A model generated the notes under the pieces. The model did not search any database and was not told the origin of the DNA. It saw nothing but the letters and a program-made list of their open reading frames with translations. From contig USQQ01000004.1 of assembly GCA_900556875.1 (NCBI GenBank), forward strand, positions 1 to 64,000: a stretch of 64,000 nt of DNA, read 5' to 3'. Shown here in pieces: positions 1-6,748 of this stretch. The position numbers and the translations under genes are program-made. How positions within the stretch are numbered: the stretch's first letter is position 1; every line of letters begins with the position of its first letter. Origin of the DNA: an uncultured Collinsella sp. (GTDB lineage Bacteria; Actinomycetota; Coriobacteriia; Coriobacteriales; Coriobacteriaceae).

Positions 1-10
1 ATACTCATGG

Positions 11-48
11 AAAACCTCCCATTTCCCGATGTCCAAGAAATGGGAGGC
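11..48 (-). terminator. Hairpin terminator downstream of the phosphoesterase gene
   Basis: Ten-base inverted repeat CCTCCCATTT / AAATGGGAGG (15-24 and 38-47) with a 13-base loop. Read on the minus strand it is followed by TTTTCC, so it fits a rho-independent terminator for the gene ending at 93. Confidence 0.6.
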
Positions 49-54
49 AGTTCA

Positions 55-80
55 CTGTCCCCTTTGCGGTGGTTTGTGTG
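55..80. repeat. Half copy of a GTCCC-core intergenic repeat
   Basis: The stretch ACTGTCCCCTTTGCGGTGG closely matches the right half of the hairpin at 38290-38312 (CCTGTCCCCTTCGTGGTGG) but lacks the left arm. It is probably a decayed member of that palindrome family. Confidence 0.4.
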
Positions 81-92
81 GTGGTTCGAGAA

Positions 93-638
93 TTACAGCC
101 CAAAGAAGTCAAGGATTTGATCACGGCTTACGGGCTTGTAATCGTTGGCATCGAGACCGACATCATAGCGAAAGATAGGGCGCTCGCGATCGCGGTTGCG
201 CGCGTTGGTGCGGTCTCCCCTGCTGTGGATATGCCCGTGCAGCATGATGGCGCCGCGCGCCTTGCCATTCCAGCTGAGCATGGGGTAATGGCTCATAACT
301 AGACGATGGCCCTTGGCATAGCCGGGAGCCATCTCCAGGTAATCGCATACCTCATCCCAAATCTGCGGTACGTCGGGATCTTCCCAATCACCGTCATGGT
401 TGCCACGGATGAGCGTCACATTCTGGCATTCGATGCGCTCGCGCAGGCGCACCGCCTCCGCCAGGGGCAAACGATAGGTAAAGTCTCCCAAGATATAGAG
501 ACGGTCGTCCGCCGCCACGCACTCATTGATGGCATCGATGACCTTGCGGTTCATCTCCTCGACCGAATCAAACGGCCGATCCATATCGTGCAAGATATTC
601 GTATCGCCCAGGTGCAGGTCGGCGGTAAACCACATCAT
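93..638 (-). CDS. Calcineurin-like metallophosphoesterase
   Basis: The protein (about 181 aa) has the ordered metal-binding motifs of calcineurin-like phosphoesterases: D-L-H near the N-terminus, GDF, GNHD, a histidine in SHYP, and GHIH. These ligate a two-metal centre that hydrolyses phosphomonoesters or phosphodiesters; the substrate cannot be told. Small cytosolic members like this are often annotated only as phosphoesterases or hydrolases. The frame opens further upstream at 653, but AGGACAGAG inside that extension sits just before the ATG at 638, so I prefer 638. No signal peptide is seen. Confidence 0.85.
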   Translation of the reverse strand: MMWFTADLHLGDTNILHDMDRPFDSVEEMNRKVIDAINECVAADDRLYILGDFTYRLPLAEAVRLRERIECQNVTLIRGNHDGDWEDPDVPQIWDEVCDYLEMAPGYAKGHRLVMSHYPMLSWNGKARGAIMLHGHIHSRGDRTNARNRDRERPIFRYDVGLDANDYKPVSRDQILDFFGL

Positions 639-704
639 CGTCTCTGTCCTCATTTCGCAACGCGTCTAACACGTGCCTAGTATACAGACGCAGCGATGCG
701 ACAG

Positions 705-881
705 TTACCCAAAGAGCCCGCCGAACAGACCTCGGCAGCGCTTGTCCTTTTTATTCGAACCTTTATCCTGGGTGTTCTTATCCTTTTGCTTTTTGCGATC
801 CTGCTCCAGCTCATCGTCATCGAGCAGCATATCCCACTCAAACGGATCGTCCGTCAAATCGAACAGGTCGTCGTCAAACAT
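705..881 (-). CDS. Small acidic/basic hypothetical protein
   Basis: A 58-aa protein with an Asp/Glu-rich first half (DDDLFDLTDDPFEWD) and a Lys/Arg-rich second half ending in a Gly-Phe repeat (GLFGGLFG). I do not recognise a family. GGAGG lies five bases before the chosen ATG, which supports translation. It starts 18 bases after the HIRAN gene stops, so the two are probably co-transcribed. The charge split suggests a disordered adaptor-like peptide, but that is only a guess. Confidence 0.55.
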   Translation of the reverse strand: MFDDDLFDLTDDPFEWDMLLDDDELEQDRKKQKDKNTQDKGSNKKDKRCRGLFGGLFG

Positions 882-899
882 GGCAGCCTCCATTGCCGA

Positions 900-1226
900 C
901 TAGCGAGCATCCACCACATAGAGCCCAACGCGCACCTGATGCCACGGGCTGCGCTCGGGGGCAACCTGTTGCACGCGGGCCTCAAATATGTCTTCGTGGC
1001 CGTAATACATCATCAAGGACAGCGGGCCGACCTCGTTTCCCGGAACATAGCCAAGCTTGGTGTTGCCGTAATAGATCGCAACCGCCTCGGGGTCATGGGG
1101 ATTATCGCGCTCGGCACACAGCGTCAGCTTATCGCCCACTTTAAGATCGCCCAAGACCAAGGCGCCATCGGCATACTGAAATCCTGCAATATGAAACGAC
1201 AAAAGAACACGTGAAGGCTCGTACAT
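900..1226 (-). CDS. HIRAN-domain protein
   Basis: About 108 aa, almost entirely one HIRAN-like domain: a beta strand ending in FHIAG, then GDKLTL, the signature NPHDPEAVAIYY and KLGYVP. HIRAN domains bind single-stranded DNA 3' ends in HLTF-type helicases and also occur as free-standing bacterial proteins of unknown role. The longest frame starts at 1259, but GAGGAG seven bases before the ATG at 1226 marks the likely start. It heads a two-gene unit with the small acidic protein. Confidence 0.75.
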   Translation of the reverse strand: MYEPSRVLLSFHIAGFQYADGALVLGDLKVGDKLTLCAERDNPHDPEAVAIYYGNTKLGYVPGNEVGPLSLMMYYGHEDIFEARVQQVAPERSPWHQVRVGLYVVDAR

Positions 1227-1338
1227 GGCAACTCCTCTAACGACCGAATAAACCGGCACTTAACCTTACTGAGAAGCTTACGGGCCCGTGCGGACAAAAT
1301 TTCACCCGCTCGCACCTTTCACCCATTTGCCGCAACGC

Positions 1339-1367
1339 TTGCGAGACAGAGCGCTTGCAGATAAGAT
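1339..1367 (+). promoter_or_regulatory. Predicted sigma-70 promoter facing the small peptide gene
   Basis: TTGCGA (1339-1344), a 17-base spacer and TAAGAT (1362-1367) make a good vegetative promoter on the plus strand. No plus-strand coding gene follows, so it would drive a short RNA towards the 3' end of the tiny minus-strand gene at 1462-1545. Confidence 0.4.
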
Positions 1368-1373
1368 AGAGGC

Positions 1374-1470
1374 ACGGATGGCACCCGTTGCAGCGGGTCT
1401 TGCCAACTCCAGTGCACGTTTACATCGTGAGAAGTGGCCGTCTTCGCTTACGCGGGGGCGGCTATTTCAT
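1374..1470 (+). ncRNA. Predicted short antisense RNA
   Basis: From the predicted start near 1374 to a GC-rich hairpin at about 1440-1465. The hairpin is GCCGTCTTCGC, loop TTAC, then GCGGGGGCGGC, using G-U pairs that exist only in the plus-strand RNA, followed by TATTTC. It would overlap the 3' end of the tiny membrane-peptide gene, the arrangement of some type I toxin-antitoxin loci. Prediction only. Confidence 0.3.
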
Positions 1471-1545
1471 TCGGCCGATAAACAGGCCGAGTTCGATAGC
1501 CGCGATTAACAACGCCAGTAACGAAATAACATCGCTTACGTTCAT
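1462..1545 (-). CDS. Tiny single-span membrane peptide, holin-like-toxin style
   Basis: Twenty-seven codons: MNVSDVIS, then the hydrophobic run LLALLIAAIELGLFIG, then RMK and a stop. One short transmembrane helix after a polar start and before a basic tail resembles the small 'putative holin-like toxin' peptides of type I systems. AAGGGA lies seven bases before the ATG and pairs with an upstream CCCTT (1553-1565), so translation may be occluded. A divergent promoter and hairpin for an opposing RNA lie at 1339-1465. The reading frame is too short for normal gene calling and could be chance. Confidence 0.45.
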   Translation of the reverse strand: MNVSDVISLLALLIAAIELGLFIGRMK

Positions 1546-1552
1546 ACCAATT

Positions 1553-1565
1553 CCCTTCTAAAGGG
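1553..1565 (-). promoter_or_regulatory. Hairpin covering the ribosome-binding site of the tiny peptide
   Basis: On the minus strand CCCTT-TAG-AAGGG forms a five-base-pair stem whose 3' arm is the Shine-Dalgarno sequence of the peptide at 1545. Such sequestration is common in type I toxin messages. Confidence 0.35.
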
Positions 1566-1603
1566 AGTTGGCCCATCCGTACCCCATAGTAGTAGCCTAA
1601 CGT

Positions 1604-1647
1604 AAATGGCAGGTAATAGGAACACTTGTTCGTATTACCTGCCATTT
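1604..1647 (-). terminator. Long perfect hairpin after the aldehyde dehydrogenase gene
   Basis: Perfect 15-base arms (1604-1618 and 1633-1647) with a further GAACA/TGTTC pairing inside give a stem of about 20 bp. It begins at the aldehyde dehydrogenase stop codon. There is no real U-run on the minus strand, but TTTTCT follows on the plus strand, so it may work mainly as an RNA 3'-end or insulating structure. Confidence 0.5.
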
Positions 1648-1648
1648 T

Positions 1649-3028
1649 CTAATGCACGAACATGCGCACGAACTTGTGCTTCCAGCTTGCATAAGGGGCA
1701 TAGCGGAATGGCACGTCCAGCCAGGTTGCCTTGTTCACGATGCTCTTCTTGTGGCTAAACGTATCGAAACTCTCGCGGCCATGGTACTGCCCCATACCGC
1801 TCGCGCCCATGCCGCCAAAGCCCATATGGCTCGTAGCCAGATGCATGATCGTGTCGTTGACGCAGCCGCCGCCAAAGGGCACATAGCGCACAAAGCGCTC
1901 CTGAACTGCGCGGTCCTGGCTAAAGATATATAAGGCCAGCGGCGTCGGACGATCGGTAATAAACGTCTCGGCCTCGTCTAGGCTCTCAAACGTCAGCACC
2001 GGCAAGATGGGGCCGAAAATCTCCTCCTGCATTACGGCGTCATCGGGGGTCACGCCGTCCAAAATCGTCGGCTCAATCTTGAGCGACGACTCGCGCGCCG
2101 TGCCTCCCAGCACAACCTTGTCGGGATCGATCAGCCCGCGCACGCGCGCAAAATGCTTGGCGTTGACGATGTGGCCGTAATCCTCGTTGTCGAGCGGATG
2201 CTCGCCAAACATGCGGCGGACCTCCTCCTTGATGAGGCCCAACAACTCATCGTGCACGTGCACGTCGACCAGCAGATAGTCGGGCGCTACACAGGTCTGG
2301 CCCACGTTGAGCCATTTACCAAAGGCGATGCGCCGTGCCGCGACCTTCAAGTTTGCCGTCGCATCCACAATGCAGGGACTCTTTCCGCCCAGCTCAAGCG
2401 TCACGGGCGTCAGGTTTTTACTTGCCCGCTCCATGACGAGTTTGCCGACCGGAACGCTGCCGGTAAAGAAGATCTTGTCCCAGCACTCGTCGAGCAGCGC
2501 TTCGTTCTCGGCGCGCCCGCCCTCGATAACCGTCACCAGGCGCGGATCAAACGTCTCTTCGCAGATTTGCTTGAGCACCGCGCTCGAAGCCGGCGCATAG
2601 GCACTCGGCTTGATGACCACGGTGTTACCCGCAGTGAGCGCGCCGGCGAGCGGCTCGAGCGTCAACAAAAACGGATAGTTCCATGGAGCCATGATGAGCG
2701 TGACGCCATAGGGCACGGCTTGCGTCTTGCACACGCTAATAGCATTGGCGAGGTCGCAGGGGCGCAGGCGCGGGCGACTCCATCGAGCCACATGCGCGAT
2801 CTGATGGCGAATCTCGGAAAGCGACGTGCCGATCTCGCACATATAGGCCTCGTCATGCGACTTTCCCAAATCGGTCTTGAGCGCATGGGCAATATCGGCC
2901 TCGTGGGCCCGTACCGCATCGCGTAAACTCACGAGCGCACGACGTCGAGCATCGACATCAAACGTGGCGTGCGTCTTAAAGTAGGCGCGCTGATCGCCGA
3001 CGATGCGCGCAATTTCCTCGGTGTTCAT
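1649..3028 (-). CDS. Aldehyde dehydrogenase (class-3-like)
   Basis: The 459-aa protein is a NAD(P)-dependent aldehyde dehydrogenase. Key residues are Asn117 in APWNYPF, Glu212 in LELGGKSP and the nucleophile Cys246 in NVGQTCVAP; FTGSVPVGK is the cofactor-binding loop. The length and PWNYPF motif fit the shorter class-3 or fatty-aldehyde type rather than the 490-500-aa betaine type. It follows an iron alcohol dehydrogenase gene by nine bases, so the pair probably oxidises an alcohol to an acid through the aldehyde, or runs in reverse during fermentation. The substrate is unknown. Confidence 0.9.
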   Translation of the reverse strand: MNTEEIARIVGDQRAYFKTHATFDVDARRRALVSLRDAVRAHEADIAHALKTDLGKSHDEAYMCEIGTSLSEIRHQIAHVARWSRPRLRPCDLANAISVCKTQAVPYGVTLIMAPWNYPFLLTLEPLAGALTAGNTVVIKPSAYAPASSAVLKQICEETFDPRLVTVIEGGRAENEALLDECWDKIFFTGSVPVGKLVMERASKNLTPVTLELGGKSPCIVDATANLKVAARRIAFGKWLNVGQTCVAPDYLLVDVHVHDELLGLIKEEVRRMFGEHPLDNEDYGHIVNAKHFARVRGLIDPDKVVLGGTARESSLKIEPTILDGVTPDDAVMQEEIFGPILPVLTFESLDEAETFITDRPTPLALYIFSQDRAVQERFVRYVPFGGGCVNDTIMHLATSHMGFGGMGASGMGQYHGRESFDTFSHKKSIVNKATWLDVPFRYAPYASWKHKFVRMFVH

Positions 3029-3037
3029 GGCACCCTC

Positions 3038-4258
3038 CTAGTTCTCGTCCTCAAACATACCACCCGCGACGACCTCGTACATACGCTCGAGCTCCAAGCG
3101 GTCCATTAAAAGCGGAACGGGGTACAGCGGATTGGCCTCGGCGTCGGCATGTGCCGCCATTTCGGGAATGTCGGAGCGGCGAATGCCTGTCACATATTTG
3201 GGGATACCCAGGGCAACGTTCATGCGATCGACCCAATCGATAAATGCCTCGGCCGCAAGACTGTCCTGCGCGTTAGCCGGCGCAATGCCTGCCATGCGAG
3301 CAAGATCGGCAAGCATGGGGGCGGCGGCGTCACCATAAGCGCGAAGCATGTGCGGCAGGATGATCGCGTTGGCCAAACCGTGCGGAATTCCGTATCGGCC
3401 GCCCAGACTGTGCGCGATGGCGTGAACGTATCCCACATAGGAGCGGGTAAACGCAACGCCCGCCTTATACGCCGCCGAAAGCATATTGCGACGAGCGCGC
3501 ATGTCGTCGCCATGCTCATAGGCCTCGAGCAAATTGTCGCGGATGAGCTGCACCACCTGACGCGCCATCTTGCGCGTGTAGGGCGTGGTGCTGCGCCCGA
3601 TAAAGGCCTCGACGGCATGCGTCAGAGCATCCATGCCCGTCTGCCCCGTAATGGAGGCGGGCAGGCCACGTGTAAACTCGGGGTCGTGTACCGCAAAGCG
3701 CGGGATCAGCACAAAGTCGTTAATGGGGTACTTGTAGTGCGTCTCGTCATCGGTAATGACCGCTGCAAGCGTGACCTCGCTTCCCGTGCCCGCCGTGGTG
3801 GGGACGGCGATGAGCAGCGGCAGGAGACAGTGGACGCGCAACAGGCCGCGCATCTTGTTGATGGGCTTATTTGGCTGTGCGATGCGTGCGCCCACGCCCT
3901 TGGCACAGTCCATGGCCGAACCGCCGCCAAAGCCGATAATGGCCTGGCAGGCGCTCTCGCGATACAGGGACGCCGCTTCCTCCACGTTTGAGACCGTGGG
4001 GTTCGCACGCGTTTCGGCATAGACCGTAACGCCAATTCCCTTGGACGTGAGCGCCGTCTCGAGCGGCGCCGTGAGCCCCAGACGGGCAATGCCGGGATCC
4101 GTCACGATAAGAACCCGCTGTATCGAGCGCTTTTGAAGCACCGCGGGCACGTCCTCGGCATGCTCCAAAATGCGCGGCTCGATATAGGGCAGGATCGGCA
4201 ATGCAATGCGAAAAATCGTCTGATATGTTCGGCACCAGGCGCGACAGGCTAGACGCAT
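3038..4258 (-). CDS. Iron-containing alcohol dehydrogenase
   Basis: About 406 aa. GFGGGSAMD and PTTAGTGSEVT are the nucleotide-binding motifs of group III alcohol dehydrogenases. Metal ligands are in GMDALTHAVEAF, the HAIAHSLGG helix and PHGLANAI. The frame opens at 4315, but GAAGGAG eight bases before the ATG at 4258 marks the start. The first about 20 residues (RLACRAWCRTYQTIF) are unusual for the family and may be an extension. It is first in an operon with the aldehyde dehydrogenase, and two related palindromes upstream suggest repression. Confidence 0.9.
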   Translation of the reverse strand: MRLACRAWCRTYQTIFRIALPILPYIEPRILEHAEDVPAVLQKRSIQRVLIVTDPGIARLGLTAPLETALTSKGIGVTVYAETRANPTVSNVEEAASLYRESACQAIIGFGGGSAMDCAKGVGARIAQPNKPINKMRGLLRVHCLLPLLIAVPTTAGTGSEVTLAAVITDDETHYKYPINDFVLIPRFAVHDPEFTRGLPASITGQTGMDALTHAVEAFIGRSTTPYTRKMARQVVQLIRDNLLEAYEHGDDMRARRNMLSAAYKAGVAFTRSYVGYVHAIAHSLGGRYGIPHGLANAIILPHMLRAYGDAAAPMLADLARMAGIAPANAQDSLAAEAFIDWVDRMNVALGIPKYVTGIRRSDIPEMAAHADAEANPLYPVPLLMDRLELERMYEVVAGGMFEDEN

Positions 4259-4276
4259 AAAGGAAACTCCTTCATT

Positions 4277-4292
4277 TGTTGATTTGTCAACA
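4277..4292. promoter_or_regulatory. Palindromic operator candidate upstream of the alcohol dehydrogenase
   Basis: TGTTGA-TTTG-TCAACA has perfect six-base arms and lies 18 bases upstream of the start codon, close to the ribosome-binding site. A bound repressor there would block the operon. Confidence 0.45.
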
Positions 4293-4340
4293 TTTGCTCG
4301 ACCGATTGTACTCATCGGAGGTCACACGAGGTCCAGCAAT

Positions 4341-4356
4341 CGTTAATCAATCAACA
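4341..4356. promoter_or_regulatory. Second, weaker copy of the operator
   Basis: CGTTAATCAATCAACA matches the palindrome at 4277 at 11 of 16 positions, with centres 64 bases apart. Two related sites strengthen the case for a dedicated regulator, which is not encoded beside them. Confidence 0.35.
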
Positions 4357-4377
4357 TCTTCACATGACCAAAATAGT

Positions 4378-4431
4378 TTTATTAAAAATCATTCCTAATA
4401 GGCTTCACATTCGGTCTCATTTATGGATAAT
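4378..4431 (+). promoter_or_regulatory. Rubrerythrin promoter with possible Fur/PerR-type site
   Basis: TTCACA (4404-4409), a 16-base spacer and GATAAT (4426-4431) form a promoter. Directly upstream, TATTAAAAATCATTCCTAAT is an AT-rich imperfect palindrome resembling a Fur/PerR box, which would suit a peroxide-defence gene. The leader then carries a GC-rich hairpin around 4450-4482. Confidence 0.4.
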
Positions 4432-4515
4432 AGAACTCGTCAAGACGTACGTTCGGAGAGGGCCCTTACGGGACCGGACGAGCGCACCATCGCCATCGAT
4501 CGAAAGGATCGAATT

Positions 4516-5076
4516 ATGAAGTTTGTTTGCCCCGTTTGCGGTTATGTGGAAGAGTTCGACGGCGACCAGCTGCCCGAGGATTTTAAGTGCCCCCAGTGCG
4601 GCGTTCCCGGTTCTCGCTTCCTGAAGCAGGAGGAGGGCCAGCTCGAGTGGGCTGCCGAGCACGTCGTGGGCGTCGCCAAGATGGAGGGCGTCTCCGAGGA
4701 CATCGTTGCCGACCTGCGCGCCAACTTTGAGGGCGAGTGCTCCGAGGTCGGTATGTACCTGGCCATGGCTCGCGTCGCCCATCGCGAGGGTTATCCCGAG
4801 ATCGGCCTGTACTGGGAGAAGGCTGCCCACGAGGAGGCCGAGCATGCCGCCAAGTTCGCCGAGCTCCTGGGCGAGGTCGTGACCGACTCCACCAAGAAGA
4901 ACCTCGAGATGCGCGTTGAGGCCGAGAATGGCGCCACCGCCGGCAAGACCGATCTTGCCAAGCGCGCCAAGGCCGCTGGCCTCGATGCCATCCACGACAC
5001 CGTGCACGAGATGGCTCGCGACGAGGCTCGCCACGGCAAGGCTTTCGCCGGCCTGCTCAAGCGCTACTTTGGCTAA
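4516..5076 (+). CDS. Reverse rubrerythrin / NADH peroxidase-type protein
   Basis: The 186-aa protein starts with a rubredoxin-like domain (CPVCG and CPQCG) and continues with a di-iron ferritin-like four-helix domain with E-x-x-H repeats ([10 protein letters not shown] and [10 protein letters not shown]). This domain order is that of reverse rubrerythrins, which reduce hydrogen peroxide with electrons from NADH through the rubredoxin iron in anaerobes. AAAGGA precedes the ATG at 4516; an in-frame extension to 4423 has no ribosome-binding site. A strong terminator follows, so it is monocistronic. Confidence 0.92.
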   Translation: MKFVCPVCGYVEEFDGDQLPEDFKCPQCGVPGSRFLKQEEGQLEWAAEHVVGVAKMEGVSEDIVADLRANFEGECSEVGMYLAMARVAHREGYPEIGLYWEKAAHEEAEHAAKFAELLGEVVTDSTKKNLEMRVEAENGATAGKTDLAKRAKAAGLDAIHDTVHEMARDEARHGKAFAGLLKRYFG

Positions 5077-5109
5077 GCCAACCGCCTGAGAGATAATCTC
5101 TAGCTCGAT

Positions 5110-5140
5110 AAGGCCCGGACCGCAAGATCCGGGCCTTTTT
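5110..5140 (+). terminator. Rho-independent terminator of rubrerythrin
   Basis: AAGGCCCGGA (5110-5119) pairs with TCCGGGCCTT (5128-5137), followed by a T-run. Confidence 0.9.
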
Positions 5141-5206
5141 CGTGTCTAGCGAACCAGTTAACGTCCCAAAAAAGAACCACCTTCGGCATCGGCTTCGCGT
5201 CAAAAA

Positions 5207-5329
5207 CTAAGTGAGTAGCCTTTTGGGAACTTGTCGAGCAGACCATCCGTATTGCTTTATAAAACCGCAGGTAGATAGCTTGCCGCAAAACAATCTGGTC
5301 GCCATCACGCTAAAAGTCTACTCACTTAG
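5207..5329. repeat. 121-bp terminal-inverted-repeat element, copy A
   Basis: Begins AAGTGAGTAG and ends CTACTCACTT, so it has inverted ends. It shares the same length and most of its sequence, including CAGGTAGATAGCTTGC, with copy B at 6628-6748 in the same orientation. The stop codon and preceding L-S-E codons of the gene at 5318-6445 lie inside it. One frame is open through both copies from a GTG, without a ribosome-binding site. Confidence 0.85.
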
Positions 5330-6445
5330 ATTTGCAACCGTCCATGATCGGGCCTTTTTGTGTCTAACGGGCATCTTTTTGTCGATTTCTCCCAGTTTTG
5401 ACCAGTCAACGAATAGCTCAGACCGAAGTAATGCCTCGGCCCCTTGCTCCTCCAAGCTTTTATCGCGATATTCAACATCGAGCAACCTGCACACGGCCTT
5501 AACAATCGCGTGGAATCTATCCTCATCGGATATCTGTCCGTATGTCAGGAGAAATACATCGTAGCCCATGGCCTGAAGCGCCGTCATGCGGTCGGCGTCG
5601 CGCAAGCCATCCCCGGCTCGCCCGTGTGAGCCCTTTCCTTGGCATTCAATGGCCACCTGTCGCTCTCCGTCCGGCGAAGACAGAAGTAGGTCAATGTATA
5701 CGCGGGACTTGCCTACAATCGCCCGAGCACTTGCGCTTAGCGCCACTTCGACATTGAGCTCTATGCCGCAAAAACCTTCGCCTCCCAGGGATCGTGGCAA
5801 CCCAAGCAACAAATACGTCTCAACCTCAAAAGGCGATGCGGCACCCAGTGGAACGAGATGAGATACCGCGACAAATCGCTTGCCGTAACGCATCCCACAA
5901 ACATCTGAGCAAAAACGGTCAAGGTCTTCGCCCAAAACCAAAGCGTCGCGCCGCCATAAATTTGAGGCGGCGCCGTCCTCGGACGGACAGCGCGCCCAAC
6001 CCAAGGTTGCCGGAATCGCGCCCGACTCAATTGCACGCGAAAGCTCTGCCTCGAGTGCTGCTGGCAAGGCACAAACCGTAAACAAGCCGCACATCTCCGC
6101 CAACACCAAAAGAAGCTGGAGATCCGTCAGATGCCGCGACATGATGAATGCCGTCAGCAGAGGAGACGTAACCAAAAACCCATGTTCCGTTTCCAGCACG
6201 GATTCCCTGGGAAACTCGCCTAGGAACAGCCGCTGCCTAATGCTGACAGGGCAAGTCCGCTTGCCTCTCGTCCGAACCAATGTATACAGCGGAAAGCCGA
6301 GCACAACCGTAGCCGTCGGGTTACGGGCGAGCTCGCATCGCCGCCGGTCTTCTTCCGGTCGCGGGAGCGGCGGACACAGAGCGCGGGCCTGAGGGGGCAA
6401 GCGCCAGTACTTAAAAGCCGATATGTCACAAAGTAGATCCTTCAT
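5318..6445 (-). CDS. DUF559/AbiEi-like protein with endonuclease-fold C-terminus
   Basis: About 375 aa. The middle has a short helical segment typical of AbiEi-linked DUF559 proteins (VTSPLLTAF). The last 170 residues fit a restriction-endonuclase-like core: a Glu in SPFEVE, Asp in VYIDLLLSS, then AIECQGKGSH and RDADRMTALQAMGYDV. In other actinobacteria such proteins are linked to DNA handling or toxin-antitoxin functions; activity here is not shown. ATG at 6445 or GTG at 6451 could start it, with no clear ribosome-binding site. It is bracketed by two copies of a 121-bp repeat, and its last codons are repeat sequence. Confidence 0.6.
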   Translation of the reverse strand: MKDLLCDISAFKYWRLPPQARALCPPLPRPEEDRRRCELARNPTATVVLGFPLYTLVRTRGKRTCPVSIRQRLFLGEFPRESVLETEHGFLVTSPLLTAFIMSRHLTDLQLLLVLAEMCGLFTVCALPAALEAELSRAIESGAIPATLGWARCPSEDGAASNLWRRDALVLGEDLDRFCSDVCGMRYGKRFVAVSHLVPLGAASPFEVETYLLLGLPRSLGGEGFCGIELNVEVALSASARAIVGKSRVYIDLLLSSPDGERQVAIECQGKGSHGRAGDGLRDADRMTALQAMGYDVFLLTYGQISDEDRFHAIVKAVCRLLDVEYRDKSLEEQGAEALLRSELFVDWSKLGEIDKKMPVRHKKARSWTVANLSE

Positions 6446-6528
6446 AGGCACAGGAAAACACGAATTTCAACCCGGGCGCTCACGCATTGGCGCGAACGCG
6501 CCGAAAAGGGCGCCGAACGGACTACTTA

Positions 6529-6594
6529 GTTTTCAACAGCCCTCCCCAACTGGCCAAAAGCTTGCCAAAAGCTGGACGGAGCGCTGTTGAAAAC
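6529..6594. repeat. Inverted repeat upstream of the DUF559-like gene
   Basis: Perfect 12-base arms GTTTTCAACAGC (6529-6540) and GCTGTTGAAAAC (6583-6594) enclose 42 bases containing the direct repeat CCAAAAGCT. It could be an operator or RNA structure between the gene and repeat copy B. Confidence 0.5.
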
Positions 6595-6627
6595 TCATTT
6601 TTCGCTCATGCGGAAGCCTTGCACAGC

Positions 6628-6748
6628 AAGTGAGTAGACTATTTAGGACCCGCCGAGCAGACCGACTAAACTGCTTCACAAAATCGCAGGTAGATAGCTT
6701 GCTACAAAACGGCCTGGTCCTCCTCACGCTAAAAGCCTACTCACTTAG
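6628..6748. repeat. 121-bp terminal-inverted-repeat element, copy B
   Basis: Same length and orientation as copy A (5209-5329). The stop codon of pdxR lies within it, giving PdxR the same terminal residues (NLSE) as the DUF559-like protein. Confidence 0.85.

Noticed and set aside
1448..1645. 65-codon ORF on the minus strand starting inside the hairpin at 1604-1647
   Set aside because: It has no ribosome-binding site, starts within a perfect inverted repeat and has an unlikely composition; the 27-codon ORF in another frame has a better start.
5211..5329. 40-codon ORF conserved between the two 121-bp repeats (GTG start)
   Set aside because: The frame stays open because the repeats have the same length and similar sequence; there is no ribosome-binding site and it reads on into the adjacent genes' antisense strand.
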